Below are positions 5,113 to 5,721 of a DNA stretch of 5,721 nt, one piece after another (within the stretch, counting starts at the first letter, position 1; the number at the start of each line of letters is the position of its first letter). The notes under the pieces are model-generated. The model did not search any database and had not been told where the DNA came from. It was given only the letters and a program-made list of their open reading frames with translations. Source of the DNA: Lentisphaeria bacterium UBA1829 (lineage in GTDB: Bacteria > Verrucomicrobiota > Lentisphaeria > Victivallales > UBA1829). The DNA lies in contig DDJH01000077.1 in assembly GCA_002338895.1 (NCBI GenBank), positions 1 through 5,721 of the forward strand, in the 5' to 3' direction. A program made the translations under genes and the position numbers.

Positions 5113-5721
5113 ATACAATCTGTGATACGATGGAGCAGGGCTGGAATTTTATCTGGAAGAGTCTTTTTTATCCGGAAACCAGCCTGTTTTACGATTACCT
5201 GACCGGATGCGGAGAGATGCGGTTCGCCCATCTGCCGAAGAAGGAGGAAGTCGCCGCCCAGGTACCCAATCCCTGCGGATGGGGAACCGGAATGGAGGAC
5301 TGCATGCTTAATGCCGGATCGGTGATCGACATTCTCCGGATCCGGAAAACCGTGCTCGGAGAGGAGAATGCCGAACGGGCGGAAAAGGTCGTAAACGGAA
5401 TCCACCGCTGTGCAACCGTGCATGGAAAGGATGGATTTCTGGTAAGAGGGGTCACGCTGGACGGGAAAAGCTGTTATGTAAACTCGTCGCGCGATCAGTT
5501 CACGCTCGCGGTGTTCGGGTTGTGGCGTTTCCTCCGCACCTGGGAGGGGGCCTCGGAACCGGTTCGGAAAAACGCGGAGTATGCTCTCCTTGCCATCGCC
5601 CGTTACTGCGAGGCAACCGTGACGGAGGCCAATGACTACGATCTCCTCCGGCTGGACGGAAAACCGGCGCTGGTCTCCAAACTGTGGAACTGCGCGGTGC
5701 ATGAGTGGCTGCTTCGCGAAG
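5109..5721 (+). CDS. Unrecognised, probably alpha-helical protein (5' part; runs off the window)
   Basis: A GTG at 5109 with AAGGAG (5097-5102) 6 bases before it opens a frame of 204 codons with no stop before the window end. An in-frame ATG at codon 8 (5130) has no ribosome binding site. I do not recognise the family with certainty. The sequence has no signal peptide or membrane helix, is rich in aromatic residues, and alternates amphipathic helices with short motifs: NPCGWGTGMEDC (54-65), YVNSSRDQFTLAVFGLWRF (123-141) and KLWNC (191-195). This pattern loosely resembles (alpha/alpha)-barrel, six-hairpin glycosidase-like proteins, where such acidic motifs line the barrel end. That is inference, and no catalytic residue can be named. 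Base composition and codon use look like the neighbours. It follows the synthetase on the same strand after 147 bases with a hairpin between, so it is probably a separate unit. Confidence 0.75.
   Translation, partial: MNTICDTMEQGWNFIWKSLFYPETSLFYDYLTGCGEMRFAHLPKKEEVAAQVPNPCGWGTGMEDCMLNAGSVIDILRIRKTVLGEENAERAEKVVNGIHRCATVHGKDGFLVRGVTLDGKSCYVNSSRDQFTLAVFGLWRFLRTWEGASEPVRKNAEYALLAIARYCEATVTEANDYDLLRLDGKPALVSKLWNCAVHEWLLRE

Noticed and set aside
5028..5702. 224-codon minus-strand ORF over the downstream partial gene
   Set aside because: The plus strand has a well-placed AAGGAG and GTG, an open frame to the window end, and a protein of normal composition. The minus frame runs through the hairpin and lacks comparable start signals.

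Overview
The window reads as ordinary bacterial chromosome of moderately high GC content. It has one divergent intergenic region, with two complete transcription units and two gene fragments at the edges. The organism cannot be fixed from this alone. A single-chain alpha2-type glycyl-tRNA synthetase, a Trk potassium system, an HPr and a large unrecognised helical protein would fit a Lentisphaerota/Victivallis-like member of the PVC group. That placement is inference from general resemblance, not from a search.

Layout: (a) 1-37, minus strand, is the first 12 codons of an unidentified gene with a good ribosome binding site. (b) 147-3347, minus strand, is a tight three-gene operon in transcription order HPr (3347-3069), trkA (3056-1701), trkH (1691-147), with gaps of 12 and 9 bases. 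(c) 3348-3626 is the control region between the operon and the divergent glycyl-tRNA synthetase gene. It holds a good sigma70-like promoter for the operon, a plausible one for the synthetase, and several inverted repeats. (d) 3627-4961, plus strand, is the glycyl-tRNA synthetase. (e) 4962-5108 holds a probable weak terminator, a strong hairpin and a short ORF with its own ribosome binding site. (f) 5109-5721, plus strand, is the first 204 codons of an unrecognised protein that runs off the window.

TrkH is the membrane K+ translocating subunit and TrkA its cytoplasmic nucleotide-binding regulator. HPr is a phosphocarrier that normally passes phosphate from enzyme I to EIIA-type proteins. Having HPr as the first gene of a trkA-trkH operon suggests that phosphotransferase signalling and potassium uptake are linked here, as the nitrogen PTS protein EIIA-Ntr is linked to TrkA in E. 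coli. The synthetase is a housekeeping gene and probably shares only the intergenic region with the operon.

I see no CRISPR array, insertion sequence, tRNA, rRNA or clearly novel defence system. The most interesting parts are the HPr-Trk linkage and the symmetric promoter region.
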